From a virus, in the IMG/VR virus record IMGVR_UViG_3300032047_001945, positions 1-23,619 of that record: DNA of 23,619 nucleotides; one strand, written 5' to 3'. Shown in pieces: positions 1 to 8,365 of this stretch. Positions within the stretch are counted from its first letter, which is position 1. Every line of letters begins with the position of its first letter. A model generated the notes under the pieces. That model ran no database searches. It was not told where the DNA came from and was given only the letters and a program-made list of their open reading frames with translations. Position numbers and translations under genes: made by a program.

Positions 1-2152
1 AAATGCTAAAAACTTCAGTAGCTAAAACGGCCCTAGACCAAATCGCTAGCTCGTCGATAGTCTGCTCTCCACCGCCATGCGTGCCCAGCCAACTTGCATA
101 AAAGTTTTCTGTCAACCCATTTAGTGCAGATGTGTGGACTTTAGTAGAAACCAAGCCTCCATTCAGATAGGCTTTAATGTTAGCCCCATCCCACGTCATT
201 AAGATGTGATTCCAGTTTGCAGCTGATACAGTTATATCAGCATAGTTGCCACCATAGGACCCCACAAAGCAGCGAATCGTTGTGGCGTTGTGCCAAAATA
301 TACCAAATCCCGAGTTCCAAACAAAAGCGTTAGACGCACCCACAATTGAATCGTAAACTGCTGGAGTCCATGCCGCATCTCCCTTGAGCCAAAGGCTGAT
401 AGTGAAATCCGCAGTGATGAAGTTCGACGCGGCACCGAAATTGATATTATCAGCTGCGCCAAACTGGTACGCCTGTAAGCCCACCTTGCCTGTTACAAGG
501 CTAGCACCTGTAACTGTACCGTTGCGGCTATTCCCAGAGGTGTCGTTAGCATTTCCCTCGAAGTGCCACAGCCCCTCGTTATCCGTCATGTTGATAGGAG
601 ACGTGGCCCCGCTATCTGGGAAAGGTATCGACGCGTTAGCGATGCTAGAACCACTCGGCACGCGCGGAAGCCCGATAGTCTGGGCTGTATAGATTCCCGA
701 AACCTCACTAGCCGAAATAACTCTAGACCAAACTGCAAGCTCGTCTATCTTCCCGTCATAAAACGCTGACGTACCTGATTGCGCACCAATAACCAGCTTT
801 GTGATTGTAGGTAAAGCATCAGTCTTTCCAGTTCCAGACTCCCACAATGTACCATTAAGATACATTTCCATGGTGCCAGAACTAACGTCCTTGGTGAATA
901 CCCAGTGGTTCCATTGCCCGCTATATTCGCTAGCAGCAGCACTTTTGCTTAGTCGGCTTGCAGATCCATATCCAGACCCACAATCGAAATAAACAGTCGT
1001 ACCCCAAGGTAAATGGATATTAATTACTCGGGTGCCCGACCCATCCTCGGCCCACATAATAGAGTTATTGCCTCCATCGCCATACTGCCAAAACGCAATG
1101 GAGATTGCATTAGTTGTACCGGGTAGGACATCCGCTGCTGTGTATTCTAAGTAGTCGTTAGTTCCATCAAAATCAAAGGCATAGTTCCCGACTTTACCTG
1201 CGGATTGTGTGGCACCATTTACAGTTAAGTTCCTACTCCCACCACTCGTATCAGGAGTGGTGGCCCCAGTCGTTTCAAAATGATACAGAGCCAAGTTGCC
1301 TGTCATGTCAATCGGAGTAGCGGCCCCGTTGTCAGGAAAGGGCAACGGCAGCCCACTCAACCATGACCAATGATAGTAGGCAGCACCCGTTGAGCCTGAA
1401 CCGTCAAACGTTGCTGTGACAGCCGGGCTGCCGGTTATGTCAGGCACAGAGGCAACGCGCAAAAGAGTAGATAAATTCCCACGCCCTGCATTGTAAATTT
1501 GGAGCACTTCACTTGCTGTGACAGCACGCTGCCATATTGCAAGCTCATCCATTTCGTCAAAAGCTCCGTATGAGTAATCAGTCCATGACCCAACATTCTG
1601 AAGCTTAAACGCGCCGGTCGTATTTACGGGCACTCCCACTTGTGCCCCATTTATGTAGTACGTCATTTGTGTACCGTCAAAAACGCACATCATATGATGC
1701 CATCCAGTGCCATTATACAATGCTTGGGTCATTTGGTAACCGGTACTGTTTAGGGTGCTCAACGACGCGCTAGTGTTCGCGTGACCATATGCACCAAGCA
1801 TATCATTAGTATAGATTACGACATCATAGTTTGTTTCATAGTCCCAATAAGCATACCCGCCTGCGCCGCCTGTCTCCTTGTTATAACCTAAAGCCATCAA
1901 AAAACCGTATGGAGCAGCAGCCCTATTTTTTAAGTCTTTGAACCAAAATGAATGTGTGTAGTTATCAGTAGCAGCATTTTTAAGCGTTAAATATGGAGAG
2001 TTCAGATAATAGGCACTGGACTGGTTCGGAAAATCTGCCACATTGCCCACATGATTGACACCATTTGCCGCAATGAATGTGGCAGATCCCAAAGTAGGTG
2101 CCCCGCTTGTGTCAAATGAGTAAAGAGCCACTAGGTCGTCAACAATTGCCAT
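1..2152 (-). CDS. LamG-repeat tail fibre/spike protein, 3' end cut off
   Basis: The frame is open from ATG at 2152 to the left edge (717 codons, no stop). I read three tandem concanavalin/LamG-type modules, at about residues 6-217, 285-485 and 525-717. Each ends in the module signature DELAIW-R or DELAVWSR followed by a short helix (ASEV, ATEV). Each contains the W(N/H)H(W/M/I) strand and a Y(L/I)NG turn typical of the fold. Between modules 1 and 2 there is a PKD/Ig-like fragment (FDGSGSTGAAYYHWSW). Before modules 2 and 3 there is a shared linker, PFPD-GA--PI-MT-N. LamG modules usually bind glycans, so a receptor-binding or adhesion role in the tail is inferred. Its start overlaps the stop of the upstream gene by one base (TGATG), so translation is probably coupled. 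It lies beside recombination genes, apart from the other tail genes. Confidence 0.85.
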   Translation of the reverse strand, partial: MAIVDDLVALYSFDTSGAPTLGSATFIAANGVNHVGNVADFPNQSSAYYLNSPYLTLKNAATDNYTHSFWFKDLKNRAAAPYGFLMALGYNKETGGAGGYAYWDYETNYDVVIYTNDMLGAYGHANTSASLSTLNSTGYQMTQALYNGTGWHHMMCVFDGTQMTYYINGAQVGVPVNTTGAFKLQNVGSWTDYSYGAFDEMDELAIWQRAVTASEVLQIYNAGRGNLSTLLRVASVPDITGSPAVTATFDGSGSTGAAYYHWSWLSGLPLPFPDNGAATPIDMTGNLALYHFETTGATTPDTSGGSRNLTVNGATQSAGKVGNYAFDFDGTNDYLEYTAADVLPGTTNAISIAFWQYGDGGNNSIMWAEDGSGTRVINIHLPWGTTVYFDCGSGYGSASRLSKSAAASEYSGQWNHWVFTKDVSSGTMEMYLNGTLWESGTGKTDALPTITKLVIGAQSGTSAFYDGKIDELAVWSRVISASEVSGIYTAQTIGLPRVPSGSSIANASIPFPDSGATSPINMTDNEGLWHFEGNANDTSGNSRNGTVTGASLVTGKVGLQAYQFGAADNINFGAASNFITADFTISLWLKGDAAWTPAVYDSIVGASNAFVWNSGFGIFWHNATTIRCFVGSYGGNYADITVSAANWNHILMTWDGANIKAYLNGGLVSTKVHTSALNGLTENFYASWLGTHGGGEQTIDELAIWSRAVLATEVFSI

Positions 2153-2604
2153 CACTTCACCCGACGATACACAAACACCTGTCCCCTTGTGCCCGTTGCA
2201 GAGTCAACCCATACAATGGGCGCAAAGTATCGCTGTCTCACAGGAAAGGTGAAAGTGAACTCACCAACGGCGCCGACTAGCATTTCAATCTGATAGGGCA
2301 CACACGTGGCAACGCCTGTTGACTTGTTCAAGTCCTCTGTGACAACCGGGCTGTAGTCTGCTGGAGTACCAACAACAGGGTCAGCAGCACCTGAAACACG
2401 ACCCACAAGCAATAGCTTTGTCATCGGCCCAGAACCAACGTTTGTGATTTTTACCGTCACATCAACGTACTCAACACCATCACAATCGATTCTGGCACAT
2501 TGTGCAGCAGCGTCAGACACTGCCACACCATAATTTGCAGCACCTGACAAGTCCGCACCAGACCTATCAAGAACCAATTGACGTACTGTATCCACTTGAC
2601 TCAT
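2152..2604 (-). CDS. Hypothetical beta-rich protein upstream of the LamG tail gene
   Basis: 150 aa, ATG start preceded by GGAG nine bases upstream. I do not recognise the family. The sequence is rich in alternating hydrophobic residues (YVDVTVKITNVG, KLLLVGRVSG, GEFTFTFPV, QVFVYRR), which suggests a beta-sandwich. There is no signal peptide or membrane segment. It is coupled by a one-base overlap to the LamG protein, so a virion role such as a fibre attachment or baseplate accessory protein is the best guess, inferred only from position. It is the first gene after a 97-bp gap following recT and may have its own promoter. Confidence 0.75.
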   Translation of the reverse strand: MSQVDTVRQLVLDRSGADLSGAANYGVAVSDAAAQCARIDCDGVEYVDVTVKITNVGSGPMTKLLLVGRVSGAADPVVGTPADYSPVVTEDLNKSTGVATCVPYQIEMLVGAVGEFTFTFPVRQRYFAPIVWVDSATGTRGQVFVYRRVK

Positions 2605-2667
2605 ATTATCGCTCCATAGTTTATATGCTTGTGTCAGCTTTTACGGACGCGATCCGAGTATGCAATA

Positions 2668-2697
2668 CCTATATCACAAACAAGCCAACACATACAA
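2668..2697 (-). promoter_or_regulatory. Possible sigma70-type promoter for the LamG gene pair
   Basis: The 97-bp gap 2605-2701 is the only spacer between recT and the tail genes. On the minus strand it holds TTGTAT (2692-2697), an 18-base spacer and TATAGG (2668-2673). Only five to seven consensus bases are met and other pairings are possible, so this is a weak call. A hairpin CGGA-5 nt-TCCG near 2643-2655 is too short to be a convincing terminator. Confidence 0.25.
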
Positions 2698-2701
2698 CAA
2701 T

Positions 2702-3448
2702 CTATGCATCAGAAGCCCCAGATGCCAGAGGCTTGTCACGTTGTTCAATTACAAGAGGCTCATCAACTACCTCAACAACCGTGTGCTCATCGGGCTCTGT
2801 GTTGACTGCTTCAATAAGTTCCTCACTCAAATCAACCAAGCCACCCGTCAACAGTGCTTTGATTGCACTTTTGCGAGCCATCGCCGCAAAGTCATCGCGC
2901 CAAGGTCCCGACTTGCCGCCAGACATGGCCTTTTTCATACGCTTTTGTATGTCTGAACGTGTCAAAATCACCTGTATTTGTGACCCGTCTCTCATCTTTG
3001 CGACAGCCCATGCACCTGCAAGCTCATCATCTGTCTTCTTTACGTCATGAGCCCATTGGTGCACTATTTCAGCAGGCTCATTAGATGCCCGAAATAGACC
3101 ACGCTCGATGTCGTCATGATAAAACACGCCTGCATTCAGTCCTGCTACCTTGCCAGAGCGACGCGCTAGCTCTGCCCATCCTTTATAGCCAATCTGGACC
3201 GTTACATGTCCACCACGTGGAATGAGATGCACATATCCCATCTTTCCACCGGGCTCTAGCCCCAGCATGGCACACTGCATGATTGCCGCTGCAAATGACT
3301 GCGCGCTGCAATCCGCTAGCTTGGGAGTACGGGCAACCTCAATCAAAGCCACGCGTGCAAGTCGGTCAGGAGTCAGGTGATGGTTGATGACCTCTTCAAT
3401 CTTGGGCATCATGTGTTTTAGTACCAATTTCATGTCTGTTTTGCTCAT
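2702..3448 (-). CDS. recT: RecT-family single-strand DNA annealing protein
   Basis: 248 aa, close to the usual RecT length (about 270). The core is typical of the family: ARVALIEVARTPKLADCS, SFAAAIMQCAMLGLEPG, GYVHLIPRGG, VQIGYKGWAELARRSG and WRDDFAAMARKSAIKALL. RecT binds single-stranded DNA and anneals complementary strands in phage homologous recombination. It works with a 5'-3' exonuclease, which is encoded immediately upstream here and overlaps by four bases (ATGA). An AGAGGACAC ribosome-site box lies just before the ATG and is shared with five other genes in the window. The C-terminal 30 residues are acidic and low in conservation, which is normal. The call is secure. Confidence 0.96.
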   Translation of the reverse strand: MSKTDMKLVLKHMMPKIEEVINHHLTPDRLARVALIEVARTPKLADCSAQSFAAAIMQCAMLGLEPGGKMGYVHLIPRGGHVTVQIGYKGWAELARRSGKVAGLNAGVFYHDDIERGLFRASNEPAEIVHQWAHDVKKTDDELAGAWAVAKMRDGSQIQVILTRSDIQKRMKKAMSGGKSGPWRDDFAAMARKSAIKALLTGGLVDLSEELIEAVNTEPDEHTVVEVVDEPLVIEQRDKPLASGASDA

Positions 3449-4395
3449 TTTGTGTCCTCTTTCTTTTTAGTAAATCGCGCAACTCTGCTTGGCTCTGACG
3501 TTTTGCTGAATTGCTCATACAAGTCAGGCCTGTCAGCCTTCAACCGCTTGCTGTCAAGCCTCGTGATGCCCTTCTGACGGCTCCACGTAAACCTTCCAAG
3601 GTCACTATATATGCCCACATTGTCGCCTGCCGCCAAGGCAAGTTGATTTTTGATCCTCTTGACCTCTTTCTGTGCATTTGACAAAATATCATTATGCTTG
3701 ATGAGGTCTTCAATCAATTTCTGCTCATCGTCATTTGCTGGCTTTGCTGCCTCCTTTGGCTCTGGGTACACGTTATATAGGCCTTTCATACACTCAATTG
3801 ACCCATCAACATCAGGCACTTCACCGTTGACGATGTGGCGCGTCCACCAATCGCGTGTCTTCTTGATGACCTCCTTTTCTTTTGCTGCGTCTCTTTCAAC
3901 GACCCACTTGGCACGTTTCCAGCTGCCCGGTAAATATGCCCCAACATGCCACACGTTTGTGTCAGTGCAAATCATACACCACAAAGCCTGAAGATACACA
4001 TAATCAGGCACGCCAGCACTCCAGAGGCCTCCTTTGCTGGACACCTTACACTCAAGCCCCTGCTGTGCACCTGACGCATCCTTCAACCAAAAGTCAGGTG
4101 TGCACCTCATCCAATCCTCTGGACCTTGCACAGCCTCGGCATCAATCAACGTGCTTTTTGTTTCATCTGCAACCCATTGCGCGATTGGACGCTCTAACCA
4201 ATTACCGATACCCATTGCAGCATTGGCCTCATCCATCACGACTTCTTGCTTTTTGCTCAACCACACATCCCAAGGACCGCCATATGGCCTCACCTCGTCA
4301 GGCAAAAGGATTTGCATAATGTCTGAACCGCCAAGCCCTGACTGTCTCCACTTCAGCCAATCTAGTCGATCGCTTTTTTCATTTTCAGTTTGCAT
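3445..4395 (-). CDS. YqaJ/lambda-exonuclease-type recombination nuclease
   Basis: 316 aa. The PD-(D/E)XK nuclease core is visible: the N-terminal GLGGSDI motif (residues 20-26), GNWLERP with Glu68, TPDFWL with Asp101, GLECKVS with Glu115 and Lys117, and the downstream VYLQALW with Gln136. In this family Asp, Glu and Lys bind the metal and cut DNA, and the enzyme resects double-stranded ends 5' to 3' to make substrate for the annealase. The recT gene overlaps its stop (ATGA), which is the classic exo/annealase pair. The C-terminal third (about 215-316) is predicted helical with a charged tail. The start is the ATG nearest the divergent control region; its upstream site (GCGAG) is weak. Confidence 0.93.
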   Translation of the reverse strand: MQTENEKSDRLDWLKWRQSGLGGSDIMQILLPDEVRPYGGPWDVWLSKKQEVVMDEANAAMGIGNWLERPIAQWVADETKSTLIDAEAVQGPEDWMRCTPDFWLKDASGAQQGLECKVSSKGGLWSAGVPDYVYLQALWCMICTDTNVWHVGAYLPGSWKRAKWVVERDAAKEKEVIKKTRDWWTRHIVNGEVPDVDGSIECMKGLYNVYPEPKEAAKPANDDEQKLIEDLIKHNDILSNAQKEVKRIKNQLALAAGDNVGIYSDLGRFTWSRQKGITRLDSKRLKADRPDLYEQFSKTSEPSRVARFTKKKEDTK

Positions 4396-4409
4396 ATTTT
4401 TACTCGCTG

Positions 4410-4441
4410 TTGTAATTACAATAATATGTTGAGAATATTAT
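4410..4441. promoter_or_regulatory. Divergent control region with two inverted repeats (putative operator)
   Basis: The 67-bp gap between the divergently read exonuclease and HTH genes holds a perfect 12-bp palindrome TTGTAATTACAA (4410-4421). Directly abutting it is a perfect inverted repeat, ATAATAT, 7 nt, ATATTAT (4421-4441). The region is very AT-rich compared with its surroundings, so both promoters probably overlap here. I could not place the -35/-10 boxes with confidence. The neighbouring HTH protein (4463) is the natural candidate binder; this is inference. Confidence 0.55.
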
Positions 4442-4462
4442 CAATGAAATGGAGATTATCAC

Positions 4463-4699
4463 ATGTCATCAAAATCTGCAATCACTCCTAATTCACCCGG
4501 TCAATTTCTGGCTTGGTGTCGACAAAAAGCCGGGCTGACACAGGACCAGCTTGCATCAATGGCCTCATGCCATCGGCAAACGGTCCACAATGTGGAGTCT
4601 GACAAGAGCAAGCCTTCTGCAAGACAATGGGCTGTCTTCATGGACATCCTTGAGGTTGACCCTGCAAAGGGCTCTGAAGTGTGGCTAAAACAATGCTGA
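4463..4699 (+). CDS. Small XRE/Cro-type HTH regulator
   Basis: 78 aa. Residues 14-63 form one helix-turn-helix domain of the XRE/Cro/CI type: FLAWCRQKAGLTQDQLASMA, then a recognition helix region CHRQTVHNVES, then ARQWAVFMDIL. There is no dimerisation or peptidase domain, so the size fits a Cro-like protein rather than a full CI repressor. ATG is preceded by GGAG (4451-4454) at a good distance. It is the first gene of the rightward replication operon and faces the exo-recT operon, so it probably controls one or both promoters in the 67-bp gap. Its last codons overlap the start of the helicase gene. Confidence 0.85.
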   Translation: MSSKSAITPNSPGQFLAWCRQKAGLTQDQLASMASCHRQTVHNVESDKSKPSARQWAVFMDILEVDPAKGSEVWLKQC

Positions 4700-6051
4700 T
4701 TGCAGGAGCACTCTTTTACAAATTTGAAGAAATAACCACTGCCCGGCGTGCCGCAATGCTCACACGTCAACTGAACCCAAAATGGACACAGAACCAGAAG
4801 GCTTCAAAGTTTGGCAAGAGGCGCAAGCCAGTTGAAAAGAGCATTTTCAATGCGGGTGCGGTTAAGATTCATCCATACAAAGACTATTATGGAGGCGTGT
4901 GGGTAGCCAGACACGCCAGCAAATCAGTTGACATATCTGGCGCAACAGATGCCACGTCTTGGCCCTTGAGGACCAAAGAAGAGGCAAACGAGGCGCGCTG
5001 TGATTTGGAGTTAAGGCCCCATCAGACTGAAGCCGTCAAGGACTGGAGGCGTTTGGATGGTGATGGTGTTTGTGTGATGCCTACCGGCGCAGGCAAGACT
5101 ATCACAGGCGTACATATAGCAGCATCATGTGCCTCAAAAGTGCTCATCCTTGTGCCGTCTATTGATTTGATGGAGCAATGGAAGCAGACCATCGAAAAGC
5201 ACACACGTGTCAAGGTGGTAAAGTGGAGCAATAAACGAGGCAAGACGGGCAATATCACAATTGCAACCTTCCAGAGCATTGCACGGCTTGACCTTGTGGA
5301 TGCTTGGTCAATGGGTGAAAGGCATGGGTTGGTGATTGCAGACGAGTGTCACAGGGTGTCCGCTGTTACCTTTGGTCAAGTGATGGCCAGCTTGCCATGT
5401 AGAAAGCGTCTTGGTTTTACAGCAACGCCTGACAGAGATGACGGATTAGGTGAATGGGTGACTCAAACGTGTGGCCCAATCTTCCACACGGTCAAGGATG
5501 AAGACGTTGAAGGTCTGGGCTATGTCTTGAAGCCTTCTGTGCGGTTTGTGCGGCATGGATGGGACGATGATTTTAATGGGCTGCTCGACAGACTCCAGAA
5601 CGACATCCAGCGCAACCACCTCATTGCCAACACTGCCCGCAATAGAGTGAATGAAGGCGGTTCTGTGCTCATACTCACTAAACGAGTCAAGCACGTTGAA
5701 ATACTCACGAGGTATTTGGCCTCCGAACTAGGTGAAGAGAAGGTCAGAGCCTTGCATAGCAAAATCAAAGACCGTGAAGAGGTTATTCAAGCAGCCCGTG
5801 ATGGCGTTTGCAGGGTACTTATAGCAACCACAATTGCAGATGAGGGGCTGGATATACCTAGGTTAGACACTCTTATCTGTGCCATGCCCGTCAGTGCCGT
5901 TGAGCGCGTCAAACAGCGTGTTGGACGCATCAGGAGGCCTTGCACTGGCAAACTTGAGCCAGTTGTTTATCTGATTGATGACAACGATGTCATTGCCTCA
6001 AGGTGCCTCACCAAGGTCAAGAAGCTTTGTCGAGACCAGACGTGGATTTGA
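4681..6051 (+). CDS. SF2 (DEAD/DEAH-like) helicase, phage replication
   Basis: 456 aa from GTG 4681; ATG 4693 is the alternative start. All main SF2 motifs are present: LRPHQTEAV (111-119), Walker A PTGAGKT (134-140), Walker B DECH (221-224), motif III GFTATP (245-250), motif V ATTIADEGLDIPRLD (382-396) and motif VI QRVGRIRRP (412-420). Together they predict an ATP-driven DNA or RNA helicase/translocase. The N-terminal 105 residues are basic and contain a small beta segment (VKIHPYKDYYGGVWVARH) of unknown role, perhaps DNA binding. AAAGGG lies nine bases before the GTG. It overlaps the HTH gene upstream and the primase gene downstream, so the replication genes are translated as a block. It most likely unwinds DNA or restarts forks for the neighbouring primase; exact role unknown. 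Confidence 0.92.
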   Translation: MAKTMLIAGALFYKFEEITTARRAAMLTRQLNPKWTQNQKASKFGKRRKPVEKSIFNAGAVKIHPYKDYYGGVWVARHASKSVDISGATDATSWPLRTKEEANEARCDLELRPHQTEAVKDWRRLDGDGVCVMPTGAGKTITGVHIAASCASKVLILVPSIDLMEQWKQTIEKHTRVKVVKWSNKRGKTGNITIATFQSIARLDLVDAWSMGERHGLVIADECHRVSAVTFGQVMASLPCRKRLGFTATPDRDDGLGEWVTQTCGPIFHTVKDEDVEGLGYVLKPSVRFVRHGWDDDFNGLLDRLQNDIQRNHLIANTARNRVNEGGSVLILTKRVKHVEILTRYLASELGEEKVRALHSKIKDREEVIQAARDGVCRVLIATTIADEGLDIPRLDTLICAMPVSAVERVKQRVGRIRRPCTGKLEPVVYLIDDNDVIASRCLTKVKKLCRDQTWI

Positions 6052-6887
6052 GCATTAGCCTATTTGAATCACCTTACTACTGGCCAAAAAAGGACACTTG
6101 GGTCTACCCTAAACAACCGAAAACCATCAGCACGACGTGGACAAGTTTGATTAAAAGCCTCACACGATACCAGAAGACACCTGACAAACGACTGTCAAGG
6201 CTGTGGTCACCCGCTCGATTCAAAGAAGGTGAAACCAGAAAGGCCACAAATGTGGTTGATGTGTCTTGTCTTGTGTGGGACTTTGACGACGGCATAAGCT
6301 GGCAGAAGGCTGCAAGGCCATGGTCTGACTTTAATCACGTCATTCACGCGTCGTACAGCCACACAGAAGAGCACCACAAGTTCAGAATCGTGATACCTTT
6401 TGAGCGACCTGTCACGGCTGCTGACTGGTCTGTGGTGTGGAAGGTGTCACACAAGCGTGCTTTGTCCTGTGGTGAGTCGCCTGACGTGAAATGCAGTGAC
6501 CCATCGAGGATGTACTATGTGCCCACTTGCCCACTTGATTCAGACTGTCACTTCACGCATGTCAATCACACAGGTGAATGGTACACAGTAACGGCATCAG
6601 AGAAGGTGAAGGCTCGCAAGCCCATTGCACAGCCTGCTGTCAGCTGGAAAGCACGCCAGAGGTTGAACAAGGGCCGTGCAAACTATCGAGCAGACACACA
6701 GGCCCGGCTTGACCTTGCTCAACGTCTTGGTGCGCAAATCGATGCAAACCGAGCCCACAAAATCAAGTGCCCAAAATGTAACGCTCAAAGCGTGTGGTAT
6801 CTTTTGAACCCTGAAACCCGATACACTGCCTCTTGTAACCACCAGAATTCATGTGGATGGTTCGGGCCATTGGATGAACTACAATGA
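6042..6887 (+). CDS. Archaeo-eukaryotic-type primase (AEP-like) with zinc ribbon
   Basis: 281 aa if started at GTG 6042; TTG 6048 (TTGA overlap with the helicase stop) or GTG 6003 are also possible. I chose near 6042 because the family-like N-terminus starts at ISLFESPYY. AEP-type motifs are visible: WDFDD (Asp80, Asp82) for metal binding, SYSHTEEHHKFRIVIP with Ser106-His107, and SDPSRMYYVP with Asp153. A C-terminal zinc ribbon follows: CPKC (243-246) and CNHQNSCGW (265-273). Such proteins make primers for DNA synthesis. Its neighbours, an SF2 helicase and a VapE ATPase, fit a self-contained initiation module. The stop overlaps the next start (ATGA). The AEP assignment rests on motif reading only. 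Confidence 0.75.
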   Translation: MDLSISLFESPYYWPKKDTWVYPKQPKTISTTWTSLIKSLTRYQKTPDKRLSRLWSPARFKEGETRKATNVVDVSCLVWDFDDGISWQKAARPWSDFNHVIHASYSHTEEHHKFRIVIPFERPVTAADWSVVWKVSHKRALSCGESPDVKCSDPSRMYYVPTCPLDSDCHFTHVNHTGEWYTVTASEKVKARKPIAQPAVSWKARQRLNKGRANYRADTQARLDLAQRLGAQIDANRAHKIKCPKCNAQSVWYLLNPETRYTASCNHQNSCGWFGPLDELQ

Positions 6888-8167
6888 AACTGAAGCTGAT
6901 GACTGAACAGATAGGCCCTGAACCGGCTGTGGTTCCACACCTTGACACAATGAAGATGCCCGCCACATATGAAGGCCCGCCCAAATTCAAAGGCACTACC
7001 AAAAACGTGAAGACCATCCTTCAACGCGATAGCCGATGGTCAAACCGCATTTGGAAAAATGAGTTTACAGACCTCACGATGGTTGAGGCTCATGAATCTT
7101 CAGATGTCCAAGAGGTCACAAGTTGGAAACAGCAACACTTGCTAGACGTGATTGATTTTGTTCAGGTGAACTATGAAATTGACCCAACCACGAAAATGGT
7201 TGAATTGGCTGTGGATATTGTTGGAAGTAGAAAGGGAGTATCAAGGCATCCATTGAGAGAGTATTTGAGGCAATGCATGGCTGACTATCCTGTGTCAGAG
7301 TATTCAGGTTTGATAAATACTTGGATGTTTGACTACCTCGGCGTGTCAACTGACATGAATGGCGTTGACGCTGAAGATCTGCTCTCTACAGTTGGCAGAA
7401 AGTGGTTGATAGGTGCTGTCGCCCGTGCGTTCCGGGCAGGCTGCAAGATGGACAATGTTCTCATTCTGAAGGGTACACAAGGCACAGGCAAGAGCACAGC
7501 CCTTGAGTTCTTAGCGTCGAAGGAGTATTTTCATGATTCGCAAATTGACCTTAAAAGCAAGGATGCATATCAGGCTTTGACTGGTTGTTGGATAGTTGAG
7601 TTTGCAGAACTGGACAGCATGAAGAGGTCACAGGCAACAGCAATCAAGGCTTTTCTGTCATCGAGTAAAGACCGTTTCAGGCCTTCATATGGGTCAAAGG
7701 TTGTCGAGGTTCACAGGCATACTGTGTTTTGTGGGACTACAAACGATCAAGAATTTCTGATTGATACGACTGGCAATAGACGCTTCTGGCCTGTGGAGAC
7801 GAATGAGATTGACTGTCTCGGGCTGAAGAAGATTAGAGACAGGCTGTGGTCAGAGGCTTGTCACGCGTTCTTTGGTGGTGAGACTTGGCACCTGCCGCCT
7901 GAACTAGAGGTAGAATATGAGCAGAGGCGTTCAGAGTACGTGCAAAGCCATCCTTGGGAAGGCTTGGTCAAATCATACTGCGCCCGGCAAACAGGCCCTG
8001 TGAGCGTCAATGACGTGCTTGAGAAGGCAATTGAGATCGAGAAGGGCCGTTGGAACCGAGCCCATCAGCAAATCGTCAGCACGATGTTGAAAGACATGGG
8101 ATGGAAAGCAGCAAGGAAGCAAGGAAAGCGCGTCTGGATGCCGCCATACTGGGAGGATGGGCAATGA
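6884..8167 (+). CDS. VapE-family P-loop ATPase (SF3-like helicase)
   Basis: 427 aa. The C-terminal two thirds match the virulence-associated E (VapE) domain: Walker A GTQGTGKST (197-205), Walker B WIVEFAELD (236-244), sensor-type GTTN (284-287) and the diagnostic GNRRFWPV (297-304). The N-terminal 160 residues include a WKQ-containing helical region and no visible catalytic motif. VapE-type ATPases in phages and islands act with a primase in origin melting or replicative unwinding. Here the primase is a separate gene directly upstream, overlapping by four bases (ATGA). The gene after it also overlaps by ATGA. The call is firm at family level; the mechanistic role is inferred from relatives. 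Confidence 0.92.
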   Translation: MKLKLMTEQIGPEPAVVPHLDTMKMPATYEGPPKFKGTTKNVKTILQRDSRWSNRIWKNEFTDLTMVEAHESSDVQEVTSWKQQHLLDVIDFVQVNYEIDPTTKMVELAVDIVGSRKGVSRHPLREYLRQCMADYPVSEYSGLINTWMFDYLGVSTDMNGVDAEDLLSTVGRKWLIGAVARAFRAGCKMDNVLILKGTQGTGKSTALEFLASKEYFHDSQIDLKSKDAYQALTGCWIVEFAELDSMKRSQATAIKAFLSSSKDRFRPSYGSKVVEVHRHTVFCGTTNDQEFLIDTTGNRRFWPVETNEIDCLGLKKIRDRLWSEACHAFFGGETWHLPPELEVEYEQRRSEYVQSHPWEGLVKSYCARQTGPVSVNDVLEKAIEIEKGRWNRAHQQIVSTMLKDMGWKAARKQGKRVWMPPYWEDGQ

Positions 8168-8364
8168 GCAGTGCAAAGCAGTGCAGCGAGTGTGCACATC
8201 TAGACTACACCTACCCAAAAAGCCCGTGCTCAAAGGGTCACACGCCTAGGTACTACCAACCAAAAAACGCCTGTGCTCCTTTCGGATACAAGCGTATCTG
8301 TGATGACTTTGCAGAGGCCCCATTGCAGCCCCTGCGCGTCCTTTGGAAGCGTCTGCGCGCCTAG
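8164..8364 (+). CDS. Small Cys-rich, probably zinc-binding protein
   Basis: 66 aa starting at ATG 8164, which overlaps the VapE stop (ATGA). This start is preferred over an upstream in-frame one that would lie deep inside vapE. It has a Cys pattern CSEC (7-10), C22 with a nearby GH, C36 and C46, which is consistent with one small zinc site. The C-terminus is basic (LRVLWKRLRA). I do not recognise a family. As last gene of the replication operon it may be an accessory to the primase or ATPase. Its stop lies one base from the stop of the convergent gene at 8366. Confidence 0.7.
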   Translation: MSSAKQCSECAHLDYTYPKSPCSKGHTPRYYQPKNACAPFGYKRICDDFAEAPLQPLRVLWKRLRA

Positions 8365-8365
8365 G

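Noticed and set aside
384-692. Plus-strand short frames in 232-992
   Set aside because: Shadows of the LamG gene, which is open through this whole stretch on the minus strand.
2502-3050. 182-codon plus-strand frame across the recT end
   Set aside because: Overlaps recT and the 150-aa gene antisense; no recognisable protein pattern.
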